This document shows, one piece after another, positions 1 to 4,933 of a DNA stretch of 5,566 nt. How positions within the stretch are numbered: position 1 is the first letter of the stretch; every line of letters starts with the position of its first letter. This stretch comes from Nitrospira sp. UBA2083 (GTDB lineage Bacteria > Nitrospirota > Nitrospiria > Nitrospirales > Nitrospiraceae). The position numbers and the translations under genes are program-made. The stretch spans positions 7,670 through 13,235 of the forward strand of contig DCZN01000062.1 of assembly GCA_002331625.1 (NCBI GenBank), read 5' to 3'. Under the pieces are notes generated by a model. The model made no database searches. It saw nothing but the letters and a program-made list of their open reading frames with translations, and was not told where the DNA came from.

Positions 1-2
1 CG

Positions 3-650
3 ACGCGCGATGGAAAACCCATTCCAACAGGACCTCCTCCTCCACCGATTGAGGCTGCCCGAAAAGTTGCACTGCTCGGGACCGTCTTCGGACAAGGTGG
101 CGGTGTCTTTGCGATCCTAGAAGATCTCACGTCGAAACAACAGGAATTGCACCGATTAGGCACGGAGATCCCGAACGTCGGTGTGTTGGCCGCAATCGAA
201 AAGGAGCGAATTTTGTTCCGCAGTGGGCCTTCGGAAGAATGGTTGCCGCTAGCCGTTACATTACAACCACAGAACGGAGGAAACGATTCAGTACCGTCTT
301 CCCCGCTCCCGATGAAGGCCCAGACCGCCCCAACTCGACAGATCTTGGATCGTCGCGAAGTGACCGCCGTCCTGAACGACCCGACCCGAGTCATGACCCA
401 TGCGCAGGCCATGCCGAATCTCACCGACGGAAAACTGGATGGGTTCCGTCTCTGGAATGTCCTTGGAGGTGGTTTCTTCTACAAGCTCGGACTGCGAAAC
501 AACGACGTCGTCCAACGGATCAACGGTGTAGAGCTTCGCGATCCCGGCATGTTGTTTTCGCTCTTCCAACAGTTGCGCAGCGAAAATTCGGTGCGCGTTG
601 ATCTGGCCCGGAACAATCAGCGCCAAACCTTCACTTACGATATTCGGTGA
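3..650 (+). CDS. gspC: Type II secretion system protein GspC-like, C-terminal part (5' end outside window)
   Basis: The frame is open from the left edge to TGA 648-650, giving 215 residues without the N-terminus. GspC is an inner-membrane protein whose periplasmic part links the type II secretion inner platform to the GspD secretin. Visible order, counted from the first codon: a proline-rich stretch (PTGPPPPP, residues 9-16), a GspC homology region at about 19-80 (LLGTVFG, FAILED, then the IPNVGVLAAIEKERILFRSG strand pattern), a variable linker at about 81-130, and a PDZ domain at about 140-215 (GFRLWNV, LGLRNNDVVQRINGVELRDP, then LARNNQRQTF). The membrane segment would lie upstream. An internal TTG at 147 is an unlikely start because the homology region begins before it. 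The other gsp genes are not in the window; the next gene is a barrel protein. A PDZ-carrying paralogue cannot be excluded, but domain order and spacing fit GspC well. Confidence 0.85.
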   Translation, partial: TRDGKPIPTGPPPPPIEAARKVALLGTVFGQGGGVFAILEDLTSKQQELHRLGTEIPNVGVLAAIEKERILFRSGPSEEWLPLAVTLQPQNGGNDSVPSSPLPMKAQTAPTRQILDRREVTAVLNDPTRVMTHAQAMPNLTDGKLDGFRLWNVLGGGFFYKLGLRNNDVVQRINGVELRDPGMLFSLFQQLRSENSVRVDLARNNQRQTFTYDIR

Positions 651-757
651 TCCGGCCTGTCGCGCCTTCCTCAATTAACGCGAACTTAATCCGACCGTAA
701 TGGGCCCGTCATGGCCTGATGGTTATTGTGCGCCCGGTCTTTTCATTGGAGGGGTTG

Positions 758-1576
758 ATGACGTCGTGGTGTGCCAATGTGATGCTAGTTGCCGCTCGCC
801 CATACAGTCTGATTGCCGTTCTCTTGTTCACGGTGTGGGGAGCTCCCCACCAAGCACTGGGCGAATGGTATGTCGCCGGCTATGGGGGCGCCAGCATCCC
901 TTTCACATTGGGCACAGTCCAACTCAACCAGCTCGGCGAAACACTTGATACGGCTCTCTTCGCTGGGGGCAAGAATAATCCACCGACAGGTACCTACAGC
1001 CAACAACTTCATGCTTCCGACCTCAGCCTGAAGCGCTCACCCCTATTCGGAGGAAGGGTCGGCTATTTTTTTGCCGATCAAGGCTTCAAGTGGTTGGGCG
1101 CCGAGTTCGAGGTGTTCACGACTACGCCGTCTATTAAAAATCAAACAGCCACCACTGTTCACGATATTACCTTCAATCCGTTCAACCCCGAAGCTCCCGG
1201 CCTCTGTACAGTAGGCACGACCTGTCAGATCCGGCAGTCAATTTCCGGCACCACGAACATCCCGGAGTCCTCGATGCGTCTTATCACCTTCGCTTTCAAT
1301 GTGGTGGTTCGCTATCCGGGGAAATTCTTTCAACCCTACGCGGGCGTGGGTGCGGGGGCGTTTTATTTCACCAGTTCCGGCCCCATCAGAGGCCATCAAG
1401 TGGTCCCGGGCTTGAACGCCTTCGGTGGAATGAAGGTCTTCATCCTCGATGACGTGGGCCTGTTCGTGGAAGGAAAGTTTAATCGTGCGACGATCACGAA
1501 TTTTGACAGCACCTTCGGCCTGAGCAGTGAGTACAACGCGTTCAACGTGCTGGCTGGACTGGCGTATCACTTCTAG
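758..1576 (+). CDS. Outer-membrane beta-barrel protein with signal peptide
   Basis: A predicted 272-residue outer-membrane protein. I choose ATG 758 because GGAGGGG (748-754) lies just upstream; an ATG at 719 lacks such a site, and ATG 782 would give a more usual signal length but has no ribosome site. Residues 1-35 look like a signal peptide: an arginine at 14, a hydrophobic core (SLIAVLLFTVWGA) and cleavage probably after ALG. The mature part starts EWYVAGYGGASIPFTL and continues with alternating aromatic/glycine strands (GGRVGYFF, PYAGVGAGAFYF, LNAFGGMKVFI, VGLFVEGKF). It ends LAGLAYHF; a terminal Phe on a last beta strand is the usual signal for BAM-dependent insertion. Two cysteines (LCTVGTTC) sit in a probable loop and could form a disulfide. 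The substrate or function is unknown. It lies 107 bases after gspC; TTAACG and TAATGG 17 bases apart (about 676-704) are only a weak promoter candidate. Confidence 0.82.
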   Translation: MTSWCANVMLVAARPYSLIAVLLFTVWGAPHQALGEWYVAGYGGASIPFTLGTVQLNQLGETLDTALFAGGKNNPPTGTYSQQLHASDLSLKRSPLFGGRVGYFFADQGFKWLGAEFEVFTTTPSIKNQTATTVHDITFNPFNPEAPGLCTVGTTCQIRQSISGTTNIPESSMRLITFAFNVVVRYPGKFFQPYAGVGAGAFYFTSSGPIRGHQVVPGLNAFGGMKVFILDDVGLFVEGKFNRATITNFDSTFGLSSEYNAFNVLAGLAYHF

Positions 1577-1952
1577 AGATGACGCTCCTCGTCCTGGGTT
1601 CAACTTTTCTTGTCCTTACCACACGGCCGATCGTATCTATCCGCATCACTCCCCCTCCAATAGCCGCTGCACTTTGCCCAAGCACGTTCCGCAATACATG
1701 GCTCGGCGTGATGCTGTAGTCCTGACACCAGCCTGCCAGGGCATTTTCAGTTCAACAGATCCACCGTGATCGTGCGTTTCGCCATCTGCCCCATCAGCGG
1801 ACCAGCACCAACCTAAGGCAAGACGTACCCCGTCCCTCACCGACCGGTGTCTGATTCTAGTCTGCAGAGGGTCAAAGGACATACGCACAGCGATTCAATG
1901 CATCCATAAATGTAAGACAACTACGGGCAAGAGCCATATCCTGCACAATCCA

Positions 1953-1973
1953 AAGAAGAAGAAGAAGAAGAAG
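1953..1973 (+). repeat. (AAG)7 microsatellite in a 32-nt homopurine run
   Basis: Seven uninterrupted AAG units occupy 1953-1973. Pure purine sequence extends over 1952-1983 (AGAAAGAAGA follows the repeat). No gene spans it on either strand. Perfect trinucleotide arrays of this length are uncommon in bacteria outside phase-variable genes. Confidence 0.95.
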
Positions 1974-2033
1974 AGAAAGAAGATGAAAAGTGAGGAAGGA
2001 ACCACTGGCTCCAGGCGTCCCCCAAAAGCGCTG

Positions 2034-2047
2034 CCCCCCTCCCCCCC
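2034..2047 (+). repeat. C-rich tract C6-T-C7
   Basis: Six C, one T and seven C in a row at 2034-2047, so the - strand is G7-A-G6. It lies about 50 bases after the homopurine run. No gene uses it convincingly. A slippage-prone or sequencing-error-prone site is possible. Confidence 0.9.
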
Positions 2048-2197
2048 GCTCTCCTCGGGCATTCGATCACCCGGCTCGTCTTCCCTTCTACGCGGCATCG
2101 CGAGGACCGTGGGAGGACCCATACCGGACTCGTCATGATCGGGACGAAGCCGGCTCATGCTGTGGCGGCACACAGGGCCACAGAAGAGGAGGGTGTC

Positions 2198-2239
2198 ATG
2201 ATCCACGTGGGTCTGACCGGGAACGGGGGCCTGATCTGA
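2198..2239 (+). pseudogene. Truncated 5' start resembling dephospho-CoA kinase, interrupted at the element edge
   Basis: A strong ribosome site (GAGGAGGG, 2186-2193) lies four bases before ATG 2198. The codons read MIHVGLTGN, then GGLI and stop at 2237-2239. Dephospho-CoA kinase (CoaE, last step of CoA synthesis) usually starts with a beta strand and P-loop of the type V-G-L-T-G-x-I-x-x-G-K-S, so the nine residues match up to the point where Ile-x-x-Gly-Lys-Ser should follow. Instead the frame enters the 28-bp palindrome at 2226 and stops. I infer that an insertion separated the start from the rest of the gene, whose remainder would lie beyond the other end of the element. Other P-loop proteins could also begin like this, and a real short leader peptide is possible. 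Confidence 0.42.
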
Positions 2240-2253
2240 TCAGATCAGGCCCC
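2226..2253. repeat. Perfect 28-bp palindrome with three GATC sites
   Basis: The 14 bases GGGGCCTGATCTGA (2226-2239) are followed directly by their exact reverse complement (2240-2253) with no spacer. Three GATC sites start at 2233, 2238 and 2243, spaced exactly 5 bp. It lies 18 bases past the stop of the DUF6908-like gene on the - strand, so it may act as that operon's terminator stem, but neither side has a real T-run (CCTTG on +, CCGTT on -). It also coincides with the end of homology of the interrupted gene, so it could be the element terminus or a protein-binding site. Confidence 0.9.
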
Positions 2254-2271
2254 TTGAACAGACCGACGAGA

Positions 2272-2697
2272 TTACGGGGAGAGGATCTCTCGCACCACTG
2301 TGGGGGCAAAACAGCCCTGTTCTCGAAGGGTAGCAAACCAGGTCTGGGCAAACTCCTTCAAGTCTTGTTTAAGCGCCGGAAAGACGTGGGTGCGCCTCCC
2401 CGCCTCGTCATACCGATAGACTTCTTGGACGATCCCCAGGTAGTCGTTCCGATATGACACCGGTTCGGCTGCCGAGCCGTCGGGTAGATCAGTGACCATA
2501 AACACCAGATCGGGATCACGCATGAGGTCGCCGTTCTGTTCACCGTACTGACACAGCGAGACTAACCGGCACCCGTCCTGACTGACGCCGATTTCCTCGA
2601 CCGAGAGTGGCATAGAGCCAGGTACTGTGATCCGCACCGCGCGTACGCCGGTGAGCAAGTGATGCAGATCCCTCGCAAAGGCTTGATAGAGTTTCAT
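2272..2697 (-). CDS. DUF6908-like conserved hypothetical protein
   Basis: A 141-residue acidic soluble protein without signal peptide or membrane segment. ATG 2697 is preceded by AAAGGA eight bases upstream; stop is TAA at 2274-2272. The centre carries the most characteristic stretch: VSLCQYGEQNGDLMRDPDL (about 46-64), then SYRNDYLGIVQEVYR (81-95) and a C-terminal part with FPALKQDLKEFAQTW (106-120). This pattern, with GEQNGDLMRDP and YRNDYLG blocks, recalls the DUF6908 proteins seen on plasmids and integrated elements; that assignment is from memory and the molecular function is unknown. It lies 64 bases downstream of the 80-aa gene in the same direction, with a stem-loop between them, so the two are probably co-transcribed but separately translated. 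The 28-bp palindrome follows its stop. Confidence 0.75.
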   Translation of the reverse strand: MKLYQAFARDLHHLLTGVRAVRITVPGSMPLSVEEIGVSQDGCRLVSLCQYGEQNGDLMRDPDLVFMVTDLPDGSAAEPVSYRNDYLGIVQEVYRYDEAGRRTHVFPALKQDLKEFAQTWFATLREQGCFAPTVVREILSP

Positions 2698-2722
2698 GAT
2701 CGTGGTCCTTTCTTGGCGTGAA

Positions 2723-2753
2723 GGAAGCCCCCGACCGAGGGCCGGAGGCTTCC
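2723..2753 (-). promoter_or_regulatory. Intergenic stem-loop ahead of the DUF6908-like gene
   Basis: GGAAGCCCCC (2723-2732) pairs with GGAGGCTTCC (2744-2753): ten positions with one mismatch and an 11-base loop. It sits between the two - strand genes, 13 bases before the AAAGGA ribosome site. No T-run follows in the direction of transcription (TTCACG), so a processing, attenuation or mRNA-stability element is more likely than a classical terminator. Confidence 0.7.
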
Positions 2754-2761
2754 CGTGACGG

Positions 2762-3004
2762 TCAGCGGTCTGACCTCTCCGCGATCCAGCGCGTCGCCTG
2801 TTGGGCGACGACGATCAGCGCATCAAGGTCTGCGACTCCGAAGGAGTCGGAATTCTTCCAGACTCCATCCTGGCCCTTGTACGAGCGGGCGACAGTGACG
2901 TTGTAGAACGGACCGTTCATGCCCTGGTTCTTCCAGATGCTCGCCTTGATGCGACTGCATCGCAGCGTGGTGACCGGCTGGGGTTTCTTGTCTTGAGGTG
3001 CCAT
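2762..3004 (-). CDS. Conserved 80-aa hypothetical protein of mobile elements
   Basis: An 80-residue basic protein with no signal or membrane segment. ATG 3004 has AAAGGAG eight bases upstream, an excellent ribosome site; stop is TGA at 2764-2762. After a short polar N-terminus comes VTTLRCSRIKASIWKNQ (11-27), GPFYNVTVARSYKGQDGVWK (31-50), DSFGVADLDAL (53-63) and a helix ending ATRWIAE. I recall the pattern (R-x-x-x-I-K-A-x-I-W-x-N, then G-P-F-x-x-x-x-x-x-R-S-Y-K and S-F-x-x-x-D-L) from small hypotheticals on plasmids and integrative elements, but know no named function. The alternating strands followed by a C-terminal helix suggest a small beta-sheet domain; nucleic-acid binding would be a guess. 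It is the first gene of a likely two-gene operon with the DUF6908-like gene, and its leader contains two nested inverted repeats. Confidence 0.75.
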   Translation of the reverse strand: MAPQDKKPQPVTTLRCSRIKASIWKNQGMNGPFYNVTVARSYKGQDGVWKNSDSFGVADLDALIVVAQQATRWIAERSDR

Positions 3005-3009
3005 AGTGT

Positions 3010-3086
3010 TGTCTCCTTTAAGTTAGAGTTGATGTGTTGGCCTCTCACGAGGAGGGGGAGGCCACACAGCGACGACAAAGGAGACA
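3010..3086 (-). promoter_or_regulatory. Leader with SD-masking inverted repeat around a hairpin
   Basis: On the - strand transcript, the 10 bases complementary to 3077-3086 (TGTCTCCTTT) are an exact reverse complement of AAAGGAGACA (3019-3010), which contains the ribosome site of the 80-aa gene. Between them sits a second stem: TGGCCTCTC (3038-3046) with GGGAGGCCA (3056-3064), nine pairs including one G-T pair, extendable by GTG/CAC past a bulged T. The geometry is that of a leader where a long-range stem hides the ribosome site. The pairing is seen in the sequence; the regulatory role is inferred. Confidence 0.6.
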
Positions 3087-3573
3087 GAGAGGCCGCCGCC
3101 CCCTGGCGGGCCGGTGGGCGCGATGCGGAGGAATGCCCGCGAAAGTCGACGCCGGTTCTGGCGGCGCGCGGGCATGATCGACGCAGCCCGCCGGTGGAAA
3201 GCCAGGGCGACGGCCGGATGCGCACAGGCACCGGACTAGAAATTACAAGCCGGCCCCCGCTCCTCACCAGCACGGCATGACAGAGCAGATTCACCGGACG
3301 AGGTGGGAAGGCCCTGTGCTCATCGAACAAGGAGCTTGTACCTGCTCGTCACGACGGAAGATGGTCAGATGGTCGGCTTCGATGTGGTCTTGAGCGTGAC
3401 GCGGTTGTCGGCCAGTAGGCGACCGAGTACACATCAGATGATCGCTGACCGCAGTGCAATGCTGAACGGCTCTCGTGAGGTTGCTGTGTCGAATACCACC
3501 ACTATCGTGAGAGAAGAAAGGTCGGAATCAGAGATAGCCGGCGTCCAAAACGATCGGACGATCCTGGCAACTC
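3087..3573. other. Gene-free stretch between the small-gene operon and the broken toxin
   Basis: Several open frames cross this stretch on both strands (for example 2801-3280 and 3303-3587 on +, 2917-3330 on -), but they are rich in Arg/Pro/Ser, lack ribosome sites and show no domain pattern. The promoter of the two - strand genes should lie in its left part; none could be named. It contains the nested stem-loop at 3133-3175. The right part, after the broken toxin, may be decayed coding sequence. Confidence 0.55.
3133..3175. repeat. Nested inverted repeat (9-bp outer, 5-bp inner stem)
   Basis: ATGCCCGCG (3133-3141) pairs perfectly with CGCGGGCAT (3167-3175). Inside, CGCCG (3150-3154) pairs with CGGCG (3162-3166) around a 7-base loop, leaving an unpaired 8-base bulge (AAAGTCGA) on one side only. 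It lies in a gene-free stretch. An element-specific site such as a transfer or replication origin, or a structured RNA, is possible but not shown. Confidence 0.75.
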
Positions 3574-3703
3574 CTAGACCAGACTGAGTTTGAAAGGACG
3601 GATGGACTGGATGGCGAGAAAGTCCCGTTGATTCTGCGTGACGACGGTGCTCAGTGTGCAACTAATCGATGGAGCGTTTAGTATGAAGAATGAGGCGCCG
3701 CAT
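3574..3703 (-). pseudogene. vapC: VapC/PIN-domain toxin remnant with internal deletion
   Basis: ATG 3703 follows the antitoxin stop by one base, the usual VapBC spacing. It reads MRRLILHTKRSID and then TAG (3664-3662). PIN toxins usually start M-x-x-L-I-L-D-T-N, so the first catalytic Asp would be His here. One base later, in another frame, the sequence resumes as TLSTVVTQNQRDFLAIQSIR followed by PFKLSLV and a stop (to 3574), which resembles the C-terminal end of PIN toxins (ATVVTQN-x-R-D-F-x-A-I). The roughly 100 residues between, including the central acidic residues, are missing. A toxin in this state cannot cleave RNA. The C-terminal match is the stronger half; the identification comes from reading the two ends and their position after a VapB-like gene. 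Confidence 0.55.
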
Positions 3704-3704
3704 C

Positions 3705-3911
3705 TCATCGATAGACTCTTTGCAGCTGCATGCGTCCCTTCACCCGCTTCAAGGGTTGGTCGAGCCTGCGCTCCTCCACCACAAGCGCGAGGGGGCGTTC
3801 GATGGCTTCGGCTTCGGTTTCCGTTTTGGTACCAAGCACGGTCTTCATGCGCGTCAGCGTCGCGTGATCGAGTTGGAGATGCTCGTGTCGTCTCGCGGCG
3901 CGGTGTCTCAT
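3705..3911 (-). CDS. vapB: VapB-like antitoxin, partner of the broken toxin
   Basis: A 68-residue basic protein. ATG 3911 has GAGGGGAG a few bases upstream; a longer frame to 3965 lacks such a site. The core HLQLDHATLTRMKTVLGTKT (11-30) followed by ETEAEAIERPLALVVEERR resembles VapB-type antitoxins, whose N-terminal part binds the operator and whose TETEAIE-x-AL helix is typical. Two features hint at decay: a tandem GAAGCC-GAAGCC duplication adds two residues (EA-EA) inside that motif, and a proline (residue 40) replaces the usual small residue in the helix. It starts 53 bases after the HigA-like stop, so it may belong to the same transcript. With the toxin destroyed, it is either an orphan antitoxin, able to neutralise related toxins, or a relic. 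Confidence 0.6.
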   Translation of the reverse strand: MRHRAARRHEHLQLDHATLTRMKTVLGTKTETEAEAIERPLALVVEERRLDQPLKRVKGRMQLQRVYR

Positions 3912-3964
3912 GATCTCTCTCCCCTCACTTTGATGACTCTCTGCACTCTGGATGCTAGGACGCA

Positions 3965-4288
3965 CTACCGCCGCGCGCTGGCGACCTTCAGTCGTGTTGG
4001 AACGAGATGGCAGGCGTCCGCTGTCAGTTCCAATTTTCCACCGAGCACGCCGAGAAGCTTTTGCAGGGTGGGAAACGCGGGGAAATGGGCGCCGCTTTCC
4101 AAGCGGGCAATCTGCGGCTGTTTCATACCGGTAAGTTTCGCGAGCTCGGTCTGACTGAGCCCGCGTCGTTCCCGCAGCCTCGCCAGCTCCACGGCAATCC
4201 CAACCTCCTGCTCCGCCTTCGCAAGAGACTCGGCGAATTTTGGCTCCTTCTTGATCTGTTCGTTGATGTACTGTTTATGTGTTTTCAT
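3965..4288 (-). CDS. higA: HigA-like antitoxin, XRE-family helix-turn-helix
   Basis: A 107-residue protein: an N-terminal helical part (1-32, Lys/Glu-rich) and an XRE/Cro-type helix-turn-helix at about 33-88 (ELARLRERRGLSQTELAKLT, GMKQPQIARLESG, FPTLQKLLGVLGGKLEL). GLSQTELA is helix 2 and KQPQIARLE the recognition helix. I chose ATG 4288 because AAGGAG lies five to six bases upstream inside the toxin gene; the frame extends upstream to 4336 but without such a site. It overlaps the end of the toxin gene by 14 bases, which implies translational coupling. It should neutralise the toxin and repress the operon at the palindrome 4645-4662. Stop is TAG 3967-3965. Confidence 0.9.
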   Translation of the reverse strand: MKTHKQYINEQIKKEPKFAESLAKAEQEVGIAVELARLRERRGLSQTELAKLTGMKQPQIARLESGAHFPAFPTLQKLLGVLGGKLELTADACHLVPTRLKVASARR

Positions 4289-4634
4289 CGCGACTCCTTC
4301 GCTTGACGTCTTCGTATCGTTGCTCCGCAAGAACAATGTCTCGTTCTCTCAGTTTCTGCCGCTTCTTCTGGATCGCATGCAGGATGATGAACCGCTGCCC
4401 CACGAGTGCGGCATAAAAGAACCGGTATTCAGTCCCCGACCATTCCGGACGCAGCTCCCAGATCTTCCCCCGGACGTGTGCCGCAATCGAGGCTGGAAGA
4501 CGCGTGCCATCAATTTCGAGCCGACTGATATAGGCCAGACATTTGGCTCGCGCCCCATGGGATAAGGCGTCGAGAAATACCTCAATCGGCTTATCTCCCT
4601 GCGCCGTCTCATAGTAGACTACTGACCAGGCCAT
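4275..4634 (-). CDS. higB: HigB-like toxin, RelE/ParE superfamily, phage Gp49-like
   Basis: A 119-residue protein of the Gp49-like (HigB, RelE-superfamily) toxins, which inhibit translation by cutting mRNA at the ribosome. Visible pattern: MAWSVVYYETAQGDKPIEVF (first strand and helix), a helical part to about 50, then VRGKIWELRPEWSGTEYRFF (54-73), the strand ALVGQRFIILHAIQKK (76-91), and a basic C-terminal helix ERDIVLAEQRYEDV (97-110). Family members usually have KKTQKTP after the last strand; here it is KKRQKLRE. The toxin gene comes first and the antitoxin second, as in higBA. ATG 4634 has no ribosome site and lies only eight bases from the -10 box, so translation may be leaderless. Length and motifs look intact. 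Confidence 0.88.
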   Translation of the reverse strand: MAWSVVYYETAQGDKPIEVFLDALSHGARAKCLAYISRLEIDGTRLPASIAAHVRGKIWELRPEWSGTEYRFFYAALVGQRFIILHAIQKKRQKLRERDIVLAEQRYEDVKRRSRDENT

Positions 4635-4642
4635 ACGGGCAA

Positions 4643-4671
4643 ACTATAACACTTATGTTATAACTCGTCAA
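4643..4671 (-). promoter_or_regulatory. Promoter of the toxin-antitoxin operon
   Basis: On the - strand, TTGACG (4671-4666) and TATAGT (4648-4643) are separated by exactly 17 bases, close to the sigma-70-type consensus. The expected transcription start is about 4636, one or two bases before the toxin ATG at 4634, so the mRNA would have almost no 5' leader. Confidence 0.8.
4645..4662. promoter_or_regulatory. Palindromic operator inside the promoter
   Basis: TATAACA (4645-4651) and TGTTATA (4656-4662) are exact inverted repeats around CTTA. The site covers part of the -10 box and most of the spacer, an ideal place for the HigA-like antitoxin to repress its own operon. The site is seen; the identity of the binder is inferred. 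Confidence 0.75.
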
Positions 4672-4817
4672 GGAAGGGGTCGTGAGGGAGAAGGGCTTCC
4701 ACGCCTTTGATATTATTCAACGTCACGGATCAACCACCTGACTGTGACAGCGGAGAGTTGAACCGATCCTGAACGGCCTCACACAGCGGACTCGCACACC
4801 GACTTCTTCTCAATACC

Positions 4818-4852
4818 GTGTTGCGCCCCTCACCGACGCTGAGGCGCAACAC
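4818..4852. repeat. Strong hairpin, 9-bp perfect outer stem plus inner stem
   Basis: GTGTTGCGC (4818-4826) is an exact reverse complement of GCGCAACAC (4844-4852). Inside, CTCA pairs with TGAG around a 7-base loop (CCGACGC) with two unpaired C on one side; alternatively one more C-G pair extends the outer stem. No T-run follows on either strand, so it is not an obvious intrinsic terminator. Confidence 0.85.
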
Positions 4853-4918
4853 ATCTTCTGTGTCTGTGGCTGCGCACGACTGCAACCGTGACACCGTCTG
4901 AGGTGGCGCGGTTGCCAC

Positions 4919-4933
4919 GGGCGTGCCACGCCC
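4919..4933. repeat. 15-bp palindrome with one central base
   Basis: GGGCGTG (4919-4925), a central C, then CACGCCC (4927-4933). The spacer is too short for a stable hairpin, so a dimeric protein-binding site is the more natural reading. Confidence 0.7.

Larger units (their letters stand above)
1577..2185. other. Long gene-poor interval between the barrel gene and the interrupted gene
   Basis: No reading frame here has protein-like composition, a good ribosome site or recognisable motifs. Longer frames exist on the - strand (1646-1888 and 1895-2206), but the second runs through the AAG microsatellite and would encode an implausible run of phenylalanines. No tRNA, no clear terminator and no CRISPR array were seen. 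The interval contains the microsatellite and a C-rich tract, listed separately. It may hold the promoter of the gene that starts at 2198, but no convincing -35/-10 pair was found. Confidence 0.6.

Noticed and set aside
288..674. Open frame of 128 codons on the - strand
   Set aside because: It lies fully inside the gspC frame, which has clear domain motifs; the antisense translation has none.
1577..2185. tRNA gene or tRNA-type attachment site, or a CRISPR array
   Set aside because: No cloverleaf, T-loop motif or regularly spaced repeats could be found on either strand.
1895..2206. Open frame of 103 codons on the - strand, with a hydrophobic C-terminal part
   Set aside because: The hydrophobic segment is only the AAG repeat read as phenylalanine codons; no ribosome site and no family pattern.
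2801..3280. Open frame of 159 codons on the + strand
   Set aside because: It is antisense to the 80-aa gene over its first part and Arg/Pro/Gly-rich afterwards, typical of GC-rich chance frames.
3303..3587. Open frame of 94 codons on the + strand
   Set aside because: No ribosome site and no recognisable motif; it runs into the toxin remnant on the other strand.
3434..3661. - strand frame containing IVVVFDTATS, which could recall the start of a second PIN toxin
   Set aside because: The Asp-Thr-Asn motif is not preserved, there is no start or ribosome site nearby and no further PIN features follow.
4007..4306. Open frame of 99 codons on the + strand
   Set aside because: Antisense shadow of the HigA-like gene, whose helix-turn-helix is clear.
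4818..4852. Integron attC site
   Set aside because: The arm ends resemble GTT and AAC, but the core does not fit GTTRRRY/RYYYAAC, and no integron integrase or cassette array is visible.
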